Below, piece after piece: positions 37,274 to 46,318 of a DNA stretch of 50,118 nt. The DNA is taken from contig JAIOQW010000211.1 of assembly GCA_021108405.1 (NCBI GenBank), positions 1 through 50,118 on the forward strand. Direction: 5' to 3'. The DNA comes from Methanosarcinales archaeon (lineage in GTDB: Archaea; Halobacteriota; Methanosarcinia; Methanosarcinales; Methanocomedenaceae). Under the pieces are notes generated by a model, which was not told the origin of the DNA, made no database searches, and saw nothing but the letters and a program-made list of their open reading frames with translations. The first letter of the stretch is position 1; every line of letters starts with the position of its first letter. Made by a program: the position numbers and the translations under genes.

Positions 37274-39538
37274 TCATCGATCATCGATACCCGGTTCACG
37301 GTCACCGAGTTCAGGTCCTATATTTGGGATAGTAAAGAAAAAAGTTGTGCCTTTTCCTGGCACCGACTCCACCCATATCCGCCCGCCGTGCCGCTCTACG
37401 ATCTTCTTGCAGACCGCAAGACCGATACCTGTGCCTGAATACTCTTCCCTGCTATGCAGACGCTGGAATATCACAAAGATACGATCGAAAAATTCCGGTT
37501 TGATCCCGATGCCATTATCAGCCACAGAGAATTCCCACTCATCATCTTTTTGTTCTGCCGAGATGTGAATACGCGGAGTCTCATCGCCCTGGAATTTGAT
37601 CGCATTACTGATCAGGTTCTGGAGTAATTGGGTGAGTTGCGAGCCATCTGCCATTATGGTCGGTAAAGGATCATGAGTAATCATTGCATAGCTATCCCCA
37701 ATAGCCATTTTCAGGTTGATGAGTACCTGCTCAAGGACAGTTTCGCAGTTAGTCGGTTCAAAGGACTTGCCTTGAGTACCTACACGTGAAAAGATCAGCA
37801 GGTCATCTATCAGTGTCTGCATCCGGTTCGCACCGTCCACAGCATAGCCGATGAAATCGTCAGCATCATGATCGAGTTTGCCTTTGTAGCGCCGTGCCAG
37901 AAGCTGTACATAGCTCGAGACCATGCGCAGCGGCTCCTGCAGGTCATGGGATGCAACATAGGCAAACTGTTCCAGTTCCTTATTGCTGCGTTCCAGAGCA
38001 GTGGCACGTTTTAGCAGTTCCTCCTCTGCAGCTTTGCGCTGGGTGATATCACGTACAACCACCAACAGTCGTTCACATCCTCCAACTACTGCGCTTCTCA
38101 TACTTACTTCTACCCAGAATAGACGTCCGGATTTGTGTTTACCCATCCATTCAAATACCTGGGGTTCCCCTGCTGTTGTCTTCTTCATCCACTCGATAGC
38201 GTCTTCCAGGGTGTACGGCGCTTCGCCTATGCTTATGGTTTGCACGTCGAGTTTGCAGAGTTCCTCGCGGGTATATCCGTACATGTCACACGTCGTTTTG
38301 TTGACGTTTAGGATTGCTCCGGTCTCTATGTCATGGATAAAGACTGCATCATTGATCGAATCAAAAATCGTACGGAACCGGTCCTCACTCTCCTTAAGCT
38401 TATCCTCCGCTGCCTTGCGCCTTGACCGATTCACAACAAGAGCAACGATGATAAGCGTTTGAATGGCTATAAAAGCAATTATACCACAGATCAACCCTTT
38501 ATTCTCATTATAGAATGAATAAGGTTTGTTGACGATAATACTGTCTTCGGGCAGGTCAGACTCTTTGATACCCCACCGCTGTATCTGATTGTAATCAAAC
38601 ATGGGTTGGGTCTGCGGCTCTGTTATTACAGGAATATCCCGCACCGCTTCCCCCACCAGGATGCGCTTTGCCATCGTTGCTGCGACCTGGCCGTGATGAA
38701 CGCCGCCAATCAGTTTTCCTCCGACAATACCATAAGGCAGAACCTGGACAGAATATCCGTATACCGGTCGCACACTTGCCCGGCACACACGTGAGGCCGC
38801 TTCTTCGGAAGAGTAATATTTTCCGGATTTATCTCGATTGAATGGTCCGAAAAACACTATGGTGTCATCAGATAACCTGCTTACATTATCCTCAACATGT
38901 TCCATGGACAAACTGCCACTAATACAGGTCATCCTAATATTTTCATAATATCCGGATAGCCCCTGTATCTGGCTCCAAACCTGTGTTCCGGTAGGTGTGC
39001 TGTCAATAACAAAGACAATATCCCCGGTCTCGGGATGCAGGCTTAAAGCAATGTCTATAGTCTCTTTTTCAGACAGAAGCTCAATAACCCCTGTAAATAT
39101 ATCCCGGTCTACAAGATTAGGAGTCTCGAGATTATTCACCCCACAGAAAACTACAGGCGTGTCTGGAAATATGTCTTCATGATACTCACAAAGAAAATTA
39201 AATGCGTTATCATCGGTAGATATGATCAGGTCAAATGTTTGATTGCCGTACTTATATTTATACAGGTCATATAATTTCTCTTTATACCTGGCATCGTATT
39301 TTATGGATTTGGTATCCATATATTCTATCGTGAGTTCAATATTATTTTCTTCGGATCCAAAGACTGACTCAATCCCTTTCACAATGTTGTCGGTCCAGAG
39401 AAAACCCCTGTGATATGAATTCAGTACAAGTACATGCTTCGTCTGCTCCTCCTGTGCATATACCAACGAACCACTAAAAGAGAGGACAATAAGCAAGGCG
39501 ACAATAAGGATCATTATAAGCTTATTCCATATACTCAT
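37274..39538 (-). CDS. histidine kinase with periplasmic-binding-like sensor and PAS domain
   Basis: A 754-residue kinase. It has a signal peptide (1-28), an ABC-substrate-binding-like sensor (about 33-330; HVLVLNSYHRGFLWTD, VVFCGVNNLETP), a membrane span (about 348-370), PAS (about 383-500), HisKA with His531 (YVASHDLQEPLRM) and a HATPase with DNGIGIK and GTGIGLAVC. The outer sensor is paralogous to that of the kinase at 34362, but the rest follows the kinase at 32396, so the gene combines parts of both. The sensor family (ABC_sub_bind-like) normally serves transporters; here it is fused to the kinase. It overlaps the upstream gene by ATGA. Confidence 0.93.
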   Translation of the reverse strand: MSIWNKLIMILIVALLIVLSFSGSLVYAQEEQTKHVLVLNSYHRGFLWTDNIVKGIESVFGSEENNIELTIEYMDTKSIKYDARYKEKLYDLYKYKYGNQTFDLIISTDDNAFNFLCEYHEDIFPDTPVVFCGVNNLETPNLVDRDIFTGVIELLSEKETIDIALSLHPETGDIVFVIDSTPTGTQVWSQIQGLSGYYENIRMTCISGSLSMEHVEDNVSRLSDDTIVFFGPFNRDKSGKYYSSEEAASRVCRASVRPVYGYSVQVLPYGIVGGKLIGGVHHGQVAATMAKRILVGEAVRDIPVITEPQTQPMFDYNQIQRWGIKESDLPEDSIIVNKPYSFYNENKGLICGIIAFIAIQTLIIVALVVNRSRRKAAEDKLKESEDRFRTIFDSINDAVFIHDIETGAILNVNKTTCDMYGYTREELCKLDVQTISIGEAPYTLEDAIEWMKKTTAGEPQVFEWMGKHKSGRLFWVEVSMRSAVVGGCERLLVVVRDITQRKAAEEELLKRATALERSNKELEQFAYVASHDLQEPLRMVSSYVQLLARRYKGKLDHDADDFIGYAVDGANRMQTLIDDLLIFSRVGTQGKSFEPTNCETVLEQVLINLKMAIGDSYAMITHDPLPTIMADGSQLTQLLQNLISNAIKFQGDETPRIHISAEQKDDEWEFSVADNGIGIKPEFFDRIFVIFQRLHSREEYSGTGIGLAVCKKIVERHGGRIWVESVPGKGTTFFFTIPNIGPELGDREPGIDDR

Positions 39539-42500
39539 TCTTGTTTACCTCCTTCTATTGGCATTGTAAAGAAAAACGTCGTACCTTTTCCGGATTCAGA
39601 CTCCACCCATATCCGTCCGCCGTGTCGTTCCACGATCTTTCTGCACACCGCAAGACCGATACCTGTCCCAGAATACTCATCCCTGCCATGCAGGCGCTGG
39701 AATATCACAAAGATACGATCATAGAATTCGGCCTCGATCCCGATGCCGTTATCTGCAACCGAGAAAATATATTCACTTTCACTTCGTTTTGCAGATACAT
39801 GAATACGTGGTAGTTTCTCACTGTGGAACTTGATTGCATTACGGATCAGGTTTTGAAGCAATAGGATGAGTTGTGAGCCATCTGCCATTACAGTCGGTAG
39901 AGCATCGTGGGTTATCTCTGCACTGCTTTCTTTAATTGACACTTCCAGGTTTGTAAGTACTTTCCCAAGAACAGCTTCGCAATCAGTCGGCTCAAAAGGC
40001 TTACCCCGAGTACCCACACGTGAAAAGATCAGCAAATCATTGATCAGCATTTGCATCCGGTTCGCACCGTCAACAGCATAGCCTATGAAATCATCAGCAT
40101 CAGTATCAAGCCTGTCCTTATAGCGCCGCTGCAGTAACTGTACATAGCTCGAGATCATACGCAATGGTTCCTGCAGGTCATGGGATGCAACATAGGCAAA
40201 CTGCTCCAGTTCGGAATTGGATCGTTTCAGGTCAGCTACAGTCTCCTTCAATTTTACCTCAGCTCGTTCACGTTTTACGATTTCACGTGACTGCTGTATA
40301 TTCTGCAACCCCAGTAGAGAAATATTATTAGCCACACTCTCAAGGAAAGAAACAGCCACTTCAAATAATTCCTTAGAACCAGGCTCCAACTTATTCCCTG
40401 CTGCTGCAAGCTCATCCGGGTCAGCACCTATTTCCTCTGCATAACTGCGTATCTTTTCCTCCGGAAGATCACTGATTAAACGCTGTCCAATGCCCCAGGT
40501 AGCTACACGATTATCCCCTATGAATATTGGAACCGCAGCGTCCTGTATCTCTTTAAAATTCCTGCATGCAGTCAGTGCAAATGAGCCATCAGTCACTGCC
40601 GAAACAAGATATGCATCCGAAATTTCGCATCTTCTTTTACCCTTTTCAGTATCGCGAATTATCCGGCAGAACTCACTGAAGTTACCTGGTTTTGTTATTG
40701 GTTTACCTTCTTTATCAAATATAAGAGCGGCAACGCCGTAAGACTTAGCAAAATTATCCTGTAATTCCTGTAAAATATCAGTATCAATAATATCCTGAAG
40801 TTTTATATCACTTATCTCACCAACCGGTTGTGACAGTACAAGCAGTTTATGTTTCAGTGCTTCCTCTGTCTTCTTTCGCTCCCTCTCCAACTCGATGCTA
40901 TATAAAGCAAAAGCAATATCCTCAGCGACTTCTCTAAACAAGGCTTGCTCCTGGTTATCCGCAGCCAGTACCGCAGGAACTGCAACTGAAAGCAGACCAT
41001 AAACTTTTTCCCCGTGTTCCAACCGGATGGTCATTGCCCGTCTGCCTTCATACTGTTCCACCAGAGGACAATCGGTGCAGGTGGAGACAGGATCATCTAT
41101 TAGTATAACATCAGATCGTCTAAGCGCCTTCTTAGCGCATTCGATTAACTTTCCCTGCTTAAGTCGTGCGATCATTAACTCAAATATATCACCCAACCCT
41201 GCCTGGGCAGTTGTTACAAGCCTCCCGGATTCATCCAGTAAAGCTATCCAGGCATTATGATACCCGCGTGTTTCGATAAGATTATTACAGGCACCTTGAA
41301 GCAGCCTGTCACGATCTTTTTCTTTTGTAATAAGTTGATTAACATTTCGTATGGCACGCAGCACGAGGTTGAGATGTACCATCCTATCTTCCAGTCGCTT
41401 GCGCTCACTGATATCCTGGAGAGTTTCGATCGCTCCGATTATTCCTCCCTGATCATCTCTTAATGGTGTTGCAGTGAAAAAGACCCATTTGCCGCTATCT
41501 CCCATATCAGGGAAAAAATCCTCAACCTCATAAATTCCCTCTATGATGGTAGATTTTTGATACTTACCACCATAGTATCTGGATATTTCTTCTTCTAATA
41601 GTTCATCCACAATAACATCACCCATAACCGGTCTTTGTGTAGAATAAAAAGGTTTCCACGTATTTTTTGTGCCGACCATTTCACTCATAGAAGCACCGGT
41701 CAGATTCTCACACGCTTTGTTCCAGTGGGTGATCGTGTGCTCGTTGTCAAGTACTAAGGTAGCTATTGGACTCCCCTCAATGATCTGTGAGAGTTTTTTC
41801 TCATTCTTCTGCAGCTCTTCCTGCGCTTTGATGAGTTCCTCGCTTTTTCTTTTTACAAATACATTAGCAATACCATAAGTACAAAGAATCCCAACCATTA
41901 GTATTAATATCGAGCCAAGTATACGGGCTGCACTTTGAAAACCAGAATCCCAGAGTCCCCATATATATTTTTCACCTGCAAAACTGAAGATAAGTATTCC
42001 ACTAAGGATTACGGTATTTGTATAAATATAGAAAAAGCGTGGATCTGCTGTGCTCTTTGACAGCTTAAAGAATGCTCTTACAGAGTCTGAATATAGCAAT
42101 CCCTGTGCAAGAAAAATTATCAATAGCCCGTTCACTGCTTCTTTGAACACGATGGAATGTGTCACTTCCAGCGGCATGAAGATATTAGCAGGTGATGTGT
42201 TCAGTGTAAATATCCATCTGAATACCGTGTACAGCAGTGCAGTATTGAAAATACGGAATATCAATTCTACAAAATAGATATTATATTTGGTGCGTGAGAA
42301 CCAGCCGTGCCAGACAATCCATAAAGTGAAGGGAGGTACTGACACAAGCGGTGCATAACCACTTTGTGGCATCCACAGTATCCACATAGTCTGGCACCCA
42401 CCGCACAGAGCTGATAACAGGCCGTATTTCCAGCCCCATGCAAGCGTTATTAGCATAGGGAATACCAGGCCTAAAAGAAAACTAATCTTATATGAGCCGT

Positions 42501-42630
42501 AAAATACAAAATCCAGTGAATAGAAATTTACAGCAAATCCCATAAGTCCGAAGATGATTGAGATTATGGTTTTATATGCTGTAATATTCCAGATGATCTG
42601 CTTCAAATTTATAAGATCACTTTTGGACAA
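39535..42630 (-). CDS. multi-TM PAS-GAF-PocR histidine kinase
   Basis: At 1031 residues this is the largest kinase of the array. It has about seven membrane spans (18-260; LITLAWGWKYGLLSALCGGCQ), PAS (about 278-410), GAF (about 425-580; Cys498, Cys518, Cys521), PocR (about 608-775; Cys655, Cys668, Cys689), HisKA with His817 (YVASHDLQEPLRM) and HATPase. It thus integrates a membrane input and three cytosolic inputs. The start is taken as TTG 42630 because GGAGG (complement of 42636-42640) sits five bases before it; an in-frame TTG at 42648 lacks this. It lies about 50 bp downstream of the receiver-GAF kinase and begins the run of overlapping genes. Confidence 0.92.
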   Translation of the reverse strand: MSKSDLINLKQIIWNITAYKTIISIIFGLMGFAVNFYSLDFVFYGSYKISFLLGLVFPMLITLAWGWKYGLLSALCGGCQTMWILWMPQSGYAPLVSVPPFTLWIVWHGWFSRTKYNIYFVELIFRIFNTALLYTVFRWIFTLNTSPANIFMPLEVTHSIVFKEAVNGLLIIFLAQGLLYSDSVRAFFKLSKSTADPRFFYIYTNTVILSGILIFSFAGEKYIWGLWDSGFQSAARILGSILILMVGILCTYGIANVFVKRKSEELIKAQEELQKNEKKLSQIIEGSPIATLVLDNEHTITHWNKACENLTGASMSEMVGTKNTWKPFYSTQRPVMGDVIVDELLEEEISRYYGGKYQKSTIIEGIYEVEDFFPDMGDSGKWVFFTATPLRDDQGGIIGAIETLQDISERKRLEDRMVHLNLVLRAIRNVNQLITKEKDRDRLLQGACNNLIETRGYHNAWIALLDESGRLVTTAQAGLGDIFELMIARLKQGKLIECAKKALRRSDVILIDDPVSTCTDCPLVEQYEGRRAMTIRLEHGEKVYGLLSVAVPAVLAADNQEQALFREVAEDIAFALYSIELERERKKTEEALKHKLLVLSQPVGEISDIKLQDIIDTDILQELQDNFAKSYGVAALIFDKEGKPITKPGNFSEFCRIIRDTEKGKRRCEISDAYLVSAVTDGSFALTACRNFKEIQDAAVPIFIGDNRVATWGIGQRLISDLPEEKIRSYAEEIGADPDELAAAGNKLEPGSKELFEVAVSFLESVANNISLLGLQNIQQSREIVKRERAEVKLKETVADLKRSNSELEQFAYVASHDLQEPLRMISSYVQLLQRRYKDRLDTDADDFIGYAVDGANRMQMLINDLLIFSRVGTRGKPFEPTDCEAVLGKVLTNLEVSIKESSAEITHDALPTVMADGSQLILLLQNLIRNAIKFHSEKLPRIHVSAKRSESEYIFSVADNGIGIEAEFYDRIFVIFQRLHGRDEYSGTGIGLAVCRKIVERHGGRIWVESESGKGTTFFFTMPIEGGKQE

Positions 42631-42679
42631 ACTATCCTCCACTATCAAGTAAGATTGATTGTCGAATATTTATTATTAG

Positions 42680-44311
42680 TTATTCCATTACAGGAATGGT
42701 AAAATATAACATCGTACCCAGTCCGGGTTCTGGCTCGACCCATATACGTCCACCGTGCCTTTGTATGATCTTCTCCCCAAGAGCCAACCCTATACCCGAA
42801 CCAGGATAATCTCCACAGCCTATGTTATTATCACGCACACAAAATATCCATTCAGCTCCATTTTGCTCTGAAGAGATATGGATGTGAGGTTTCTTTACAT
42901 TAGAGAACTTAATGGCATTCTCAACGCGACAGCGGATCAGGTTGATTATTTGTGATGCATCTATCTTTATAGTGGGAAGTGCATCATTAGTAATTACTGC
43001 AGCTGTTTTTTCAATTTCATATTTAAGGTCATCACAAACCTGTACAACTATATCTTCGCAATTAACAGGTTCGAGCGGTTTCCCATTCGAGCTTACCTGT
43101 GACAGGTCATGCAAATAATTGATCATGGACTGCATATGTCCGGTTCCGTCCATGGTATAACCAACAAGATCCAAAATATCAGTATCTGATCGATCGTTAT
43201 TGTACTGCTGTTCGATAAGCTGTACTGTGTTTGAAACCATATGTAAAGGCTCTTCCAGGTCATGAGAGGTAGTATAGGCAAACTGCTCTAATGCTGCTGT
43301 AGATCGCTTAAGTTCTTCAGTCACAGCAGCAAGCTTCTCTGTTTGCTTCCTCACACGCTGTTTAAGTTCATTGTTGGCTTGTTGTTGTTCCTTTTGGGCC
43401 TTTTTGCGTGCCCGGGTAACTTCCATGTCATGTAGAGCAAGTCCGATATCACCTGCAACTTCCATTAACAGTTCTATCTCCTCATATTCAATAGCAACAT
43501 CAATTGCAAGCGAAACATAAAGCAGTCCGAATAGTTTATCATCATGCCTGATGCGGATGATCACAGTATCTCTATCAAGATAATCATTTCCTGAGATACA
43601 GGATTCATATTTGGAATATTTATCCACCAGCAAGAAAGGATCATTCCGGGAAAGTGCGTTTTTTATACAGGAAGGATAATTCCCGCTGATCATGTGTTCC
43701 CTAATACTTGTGACCTGATCCTTTGAACCTGACCCCAGTACTGTAGTAAATGTGTTTTCATCATGTAGAAAACCGATCATTACAGTATCATAACCACGTG
43801 TATCTATCAAAGTATCACAGGTTTTCTGTAGTAGATCGTCTCTTTTTTTTTCCATTACTATTAACTTATCTACATTGCGTACGGTTTCAATGATACGGTT
43901 TAATTGTGTGATATTACTCTCAGCTCGTTTTCGTTCCACTGCATAATACATTGAGCGTATCAAAAGGTTAGTATTCATCTGGCTTTTAACCAGATAGTCC
44001 TGTGCTCCACCTCGTACTGCCTTATAGGCAATTGATGTATCATCAAGACCTGTAAGAATAACAACAGGTACTTGCGGGGATTGAGCATGTACTTTATGGA
44101 ATGTATCCAGCCCCTGGCTATCAGGTAGTGCAAGATCAAGCAGTAACACATCGAAATATCCGGAAGCAAGACGCTCAAGACCCCTTGAGAGCCTATCAAC
44201 GCGCTCAGAAATGAATGGAGAACCTCCTGCTTCTAAAAGCATCTCCTGTATCAATCGGGCATCTCCGGAGTTGTCTTCGATCATAAGATATTTAAGCGAT
44301 GAATCAGTCAT
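42680..44311 (-). CDS. receiver-GAF-histidine kinase with a shortened ATP lid
   Basis: A 543-residue cytosolic protein: receiver (Asp59, Lys109 in DYLVKS), GAF (about 155-300), coiled coil, HisKA with His350 ([13 protein letters not shown]) and a HATPase-like end. The ATP site is abnormal: DNNIGCG stands where others have DNGIGI, and about 20 residues containing the F box and lid are missing before GSGIGLAL. The GAF domain has also lost the CxxC seen in its paralogues. Autokinase activity is doubtful. ATG 44311 has AAAGGTG upstream and overlaps the preceding response regulator by 8 bp. Confidence 0.88.
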   Translation of the reverse strand: MTDSSLKYLMIEDNSGDARLIQEMLLEAGGSPFISERVDRLSRGLERLASGYFDVLLLDLALPDSQGLDTFHKVHAQSPQVPVVILTGLDDTSIAYKAVRGGAQDYLVKSQMNTNLLIRSMYYAVERKRAESNITQLNRIIETVRNVDKLIVMEKKRDDLLQKTCDTLIDTRGYDTVMIGFLHDENTFTTVLGSGSKDQVTSIREHMISGNYPSCIKNALSRNDPFLLVDKYSKYESCISGNDYLDRDTVIIRIRHDDKLFGLLYVSLAIDVAIEYEEIELLMEVAGDIGLALHDMEVTRARKKAQKEQQQANNELKQRVRKQTEKLAAVTEELKRSTAALEQFAYTTSHDLEEPLHMVSNTVQLIEQQYNNDRSDTDILDLVGYTMDGTGHMQSMINYLHDLSQVSSNGKPLEPVNCEDIVVQVCDDLKYEIEKTAAVITNDALPTIKIDASQIINLIRCRVENAIKFSNVKKPHIHISSEQNGAEWIFCVRDNNIGCGDYPGSGIGLALGEKIIQRHGGRIWVEPEPGLGTMLYFTIPVME

Positions 44312-44747
44312 TTCCAACACCTTTAGGCAGTTTTACAATTGAGAACCAGAAATCTTCTATGGACTTTATTACTGCAATGAACTGATCCAGATCAACTGGC
44401 TTGGTGATATAGCAATTTGCATATAGATCATAAGCTCTAAAAATATCCTCTTCTGCCTTGGAAGTGGTAAGTATTACTACTGGAATATGTTTTAAATCCT
44501 TATCTGACTTGATCTCCTCAAGCACTTCACGGCCGTCCTTTTTAGGAAGGTTCAGGTCAAGTAGAATAAGGTCAGGAAGTGGTATATCAAGATACTGTAC
44601 ATCTCTATTTAGTAATTTTATAGCTTCCACTCCGTCATTTACCACATGCAGGTTATTGGCCAATTTAAATTCATTGAACACTTCCTGTGTGAGGCGTACA
44701 TCACCTGGATTATCTTCGATTAATAAAATTTGAATTGGATCTGTTAT
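44304..44747 (-). CDS. single-domain response regulator, apparent ATA start
   Basis: A 147-residue free receiver with IEDNPGD acidic site, phosphoacceptor Asp in [10 protein letters not shown] and Lys in YITKPVDL, closely related to the free receiver at 21317. The first usable standard codon (GTG 44681) would remove strand beta1 and the acidic pair. The frame upstream encodes the missing start ([16 protein letters not shown]), which aligns with MTETQILLIEDDPLD of the paralogue, and the codon facing its ATG is ATA (44745-44747). GGTGA (complement of 44752-44756) lies just upstream. It is the first gene of the array. Confidence 0.88.
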   Translation of the reverse strand: MTDPIQILLIEDNPGDVRLTQEVFNEFKLANNLHVVNDGVEAIKLLNRDVQYLDIPLPDLILLDLNLPKKDGREVLEEIKSDKDLKHIPVVILTTSKAEEDIFRAYDLYANCYITKPVDLDQFIAVIKSIEDFWFSIVKLPKGVGND

Positions 44748-44813
44748 ATTGTCACCCCCCCGGGAGTTATCAATTATATTATTTACCTATATTGTATTAC
44801 TATTATAGATAAC

Positions 44814-44855
44814 TTTTCTTATAGAAGTAATCAAGAAGTAATCAAGAAGTAATCA
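44814..44855 (-). promoter_or_regulatory. TATA-like box with three 11-bp direct repeats
   Basis: On the minus strand three exact copies of TGATTACTTCT (44823-44855) are followed directly by ATAAGAAAAG, so the last copy runs into a TATA-like box centred near 44820. Transcription would start near 44793, about 45 bases before the ATA start codon of the first array gene. Spacing of one helical turn is typical of binding sites for an oligomeric regulator (inference). Confidence 0.5.
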
Positions 44856-45172
44856 AATTAAAATTAAATATTGTGTTTATTTGAGTATACTATTATATCA
44901 TTCCGTAAGTATAATTTGGATCTTTAAATTAAATTTTATTAACAATCTGAGACCTTTTATTCTTCTTAAAATTACTTGGATTCATTTCAATTTAATTAAC
45001 CACAGATAAACGTATCATTATACCTTTCGGTTCGTTTTGTATATATCTCGTATATAGGATAGGATAAGTGCACCTGGTATTTATCAAGTGTTGCAACATA
45101 TTTGTTGAATGTAGGCTAAGAGAGATAGGCTACCATACATCCTTTATCTGTTCTCAACGAACCCATTAACAA

Positions 45173-45198
45173 ATCAGTGTTAATCCGTGTCTGAAAAT
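45173..45198. repeat. ATCCGTGT-type dispersed repeat
   Basis: AAATCAGTGTTAATCCGTGT followed by CTGAAA matches the copies at 1169-1303 and 10205-10240. It ends one or two bases from the stop codon of the PAS kinase at 45200. Confidence 0.65.
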
Positions 45199-45199
45199 A

Positions 45200-46303
45200 T
45201 TAAATACCATGATCCTTCTCCATCGGGAACAGCATAATGAAATTGCTTCCCTTTGTCTGATCACCTTTGATACGGTCCTCTACCCAGACCATTCCTTTAT
45301 AACTCTCTATGATATTTTTCACGATAGTAAGACCTAATCCGGAACCATGTGCATTCTCACCAGCTCTTTCCAGGCGGTTGAATATAGTCTTTTTATATTC
45401 ATCCTTAATGCCCTTTCCTTTATCCTTTAATTCAAGTTTCCAATACCGGCCATCATCAGACTGACTGATGTCAACATCAATTTCAACAATATCATGTTTA
45501 TCAAATTTGACAGCATTGGTCAGGAGATTTGAGAATACATTAAATAGCAGTGCATTCCCGTGGATGAAATAAGTTCCTTTAATAATATTTGAGTTTACCC
45601 TGACATTTCTTGAATGTGATCTTACCACATTAACCGCACTGGTAAAAGCGGGATATATATCGATCTTTTTCAAATCCAGGCCACCTGAATCAAGCTCATA
45701 GAGTGTTTTCACGTTGGATATAATTTCGGCACTTTTTATTACATAATCAAGAGCTATTCTGGTATAATTCCTGAATTTATCTGGAAAATCAGGCATAGAT
45801 AATATCATATTAAGATAACCCATTATGACCTGGTTAATATTGTTAATATCATGACCCATAAGATCTATATAGAACTCTGCACGACGGTATTCCTCTTCAA
45901 CACGTTTTTGATCTAGCTTTCGCCTGGTAATATCCCTAAAGATGGTTAATTTTAATATTGTGCCGCCTGTTCCATTCACTGGTGTTTCAATAAGGTCATA
46001 GGTCCTATTTGTCCTGGGCGAGTGCCACTCCCATCTTATTTTTTTCATGTTCATTATCTCTGATAATTTGCATAAAGGACAGGGTTTATCTCTCCCATGA
46101 AATACCTGGTAGCATATATCACCTACATGATCTCCGAATCTATCTCGCAAAGCCTTGTTCATGAATTGTATCCTTCGGTCCCCGGAGATCAAATATACAC
46201 CATCGATCATGCTGTCAAATATTAGATTTAGTTTATCTCTCTCATTTTTTATTTGTGCCTCTAACTCTGACACATTCTCACTTTTATTTTTATTATTATC
46301 CAT
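45200..46303 (-). CDS. PAS histidine kinase with CPLC cysteine motif
   Basis: A 367-residue cytosolic kinase. A PAS domain (about 22-128) contains Cys64 and then CPLC (Cys75, Cys78) after FHGRDKP, a motif common in archaeal PAS kinases and possibly metal- or redox-binding. The HisKA-like helix has His151 (DLMGHDINNINQVIMGYL), a different subclass from the array kinases. HATPase motifs are NLLTNAVKFD, DKGKGIKDE (a variant of DNGIGI) and GSGLGLTIV. There is no membrane span. It is transcribed in the same direction as the array but is separated from it by 450 bp. Confidence 0.9.
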   Translation of the reverse strand: MDNNKNKSENVSELEAQIKNERDKLNLIFDSMIDGVYLISGDRRIQFMNKALRDRFGDHVGDICYQVFHGRDKPCPLCKLSEIMNMKKIRWEWHSPRTNRTYDLIETPVNGTGGTILKLTIFRDITRRKLDQKRVEEEYRRAEFYIDLMGHDINNINQVIMGYLNMILSMPDFPDKFRNYTRIALDYVIKSAEIISNVKTLYELDSGGLDLKKIDIYPAFTSAVNVVRSHSRNVRVNSNIIKGTYFIHGNALLFNVFSNLLTNAVKFDKHDIVEIDVDISQSDDGRYWKLELKDKGKGIKDEYKKTIFNRLERAGENAHGSGLGLTIVKNIIESYKGMVWVEDRIKGDQTKGSNFIMLFPMEKDHGI

Positions 46304-46318
46304 TATGGGTATGCACCC

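Larger units (their letters stand above)
27957..40230 (-). repeat. six near-identical kinase transmitter modules (long direct repeats)
   Basis: The final 650 or so bases of six kinase genes are highly similar direct repeats, lying near 27957-28620, 30796-31450, 32430-33090, 34395-35040, 37325-37990 and 39555-40230. All encode a FAYV-SHDLQEPLRM HisKA and the same HATPase. The two lipoprotein genes (26542 and 29381) and two N-terminal sensor types (39535/32396 and 37274/34362) form further repeat pairs. These repeats could recombine with each other. Confidence 0.85.
44748..45199. other. gene-free control region of the signalling array
   Basis: No credible gene is present in these 452 bases. 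They contain the array's putative promoter and three phased 11-bp repeats (44814-44855), long AT-rich runs, a C7-rich stretch next to the ribosome-binding site, and an ATCCGTGT-type dispersed repeat (45173-45198) at the 3' end of the next kinase gene. Confidence 0.6.

Noticed and set aside
37983-38462. 159-codon + strand frame opposite the PAS region of a kinase
   Set aside because: It is a Ser/Arg-rich antisense frame, repeated opposite the paralogous PAS region at 33084, as expected from a shadow of duplicated coding sequence.
44823-44855. Short repeat array considered as CRISPR
   Set aside because: The units are 11 bp and directly abutting with no spacers, and no cas gene is present.
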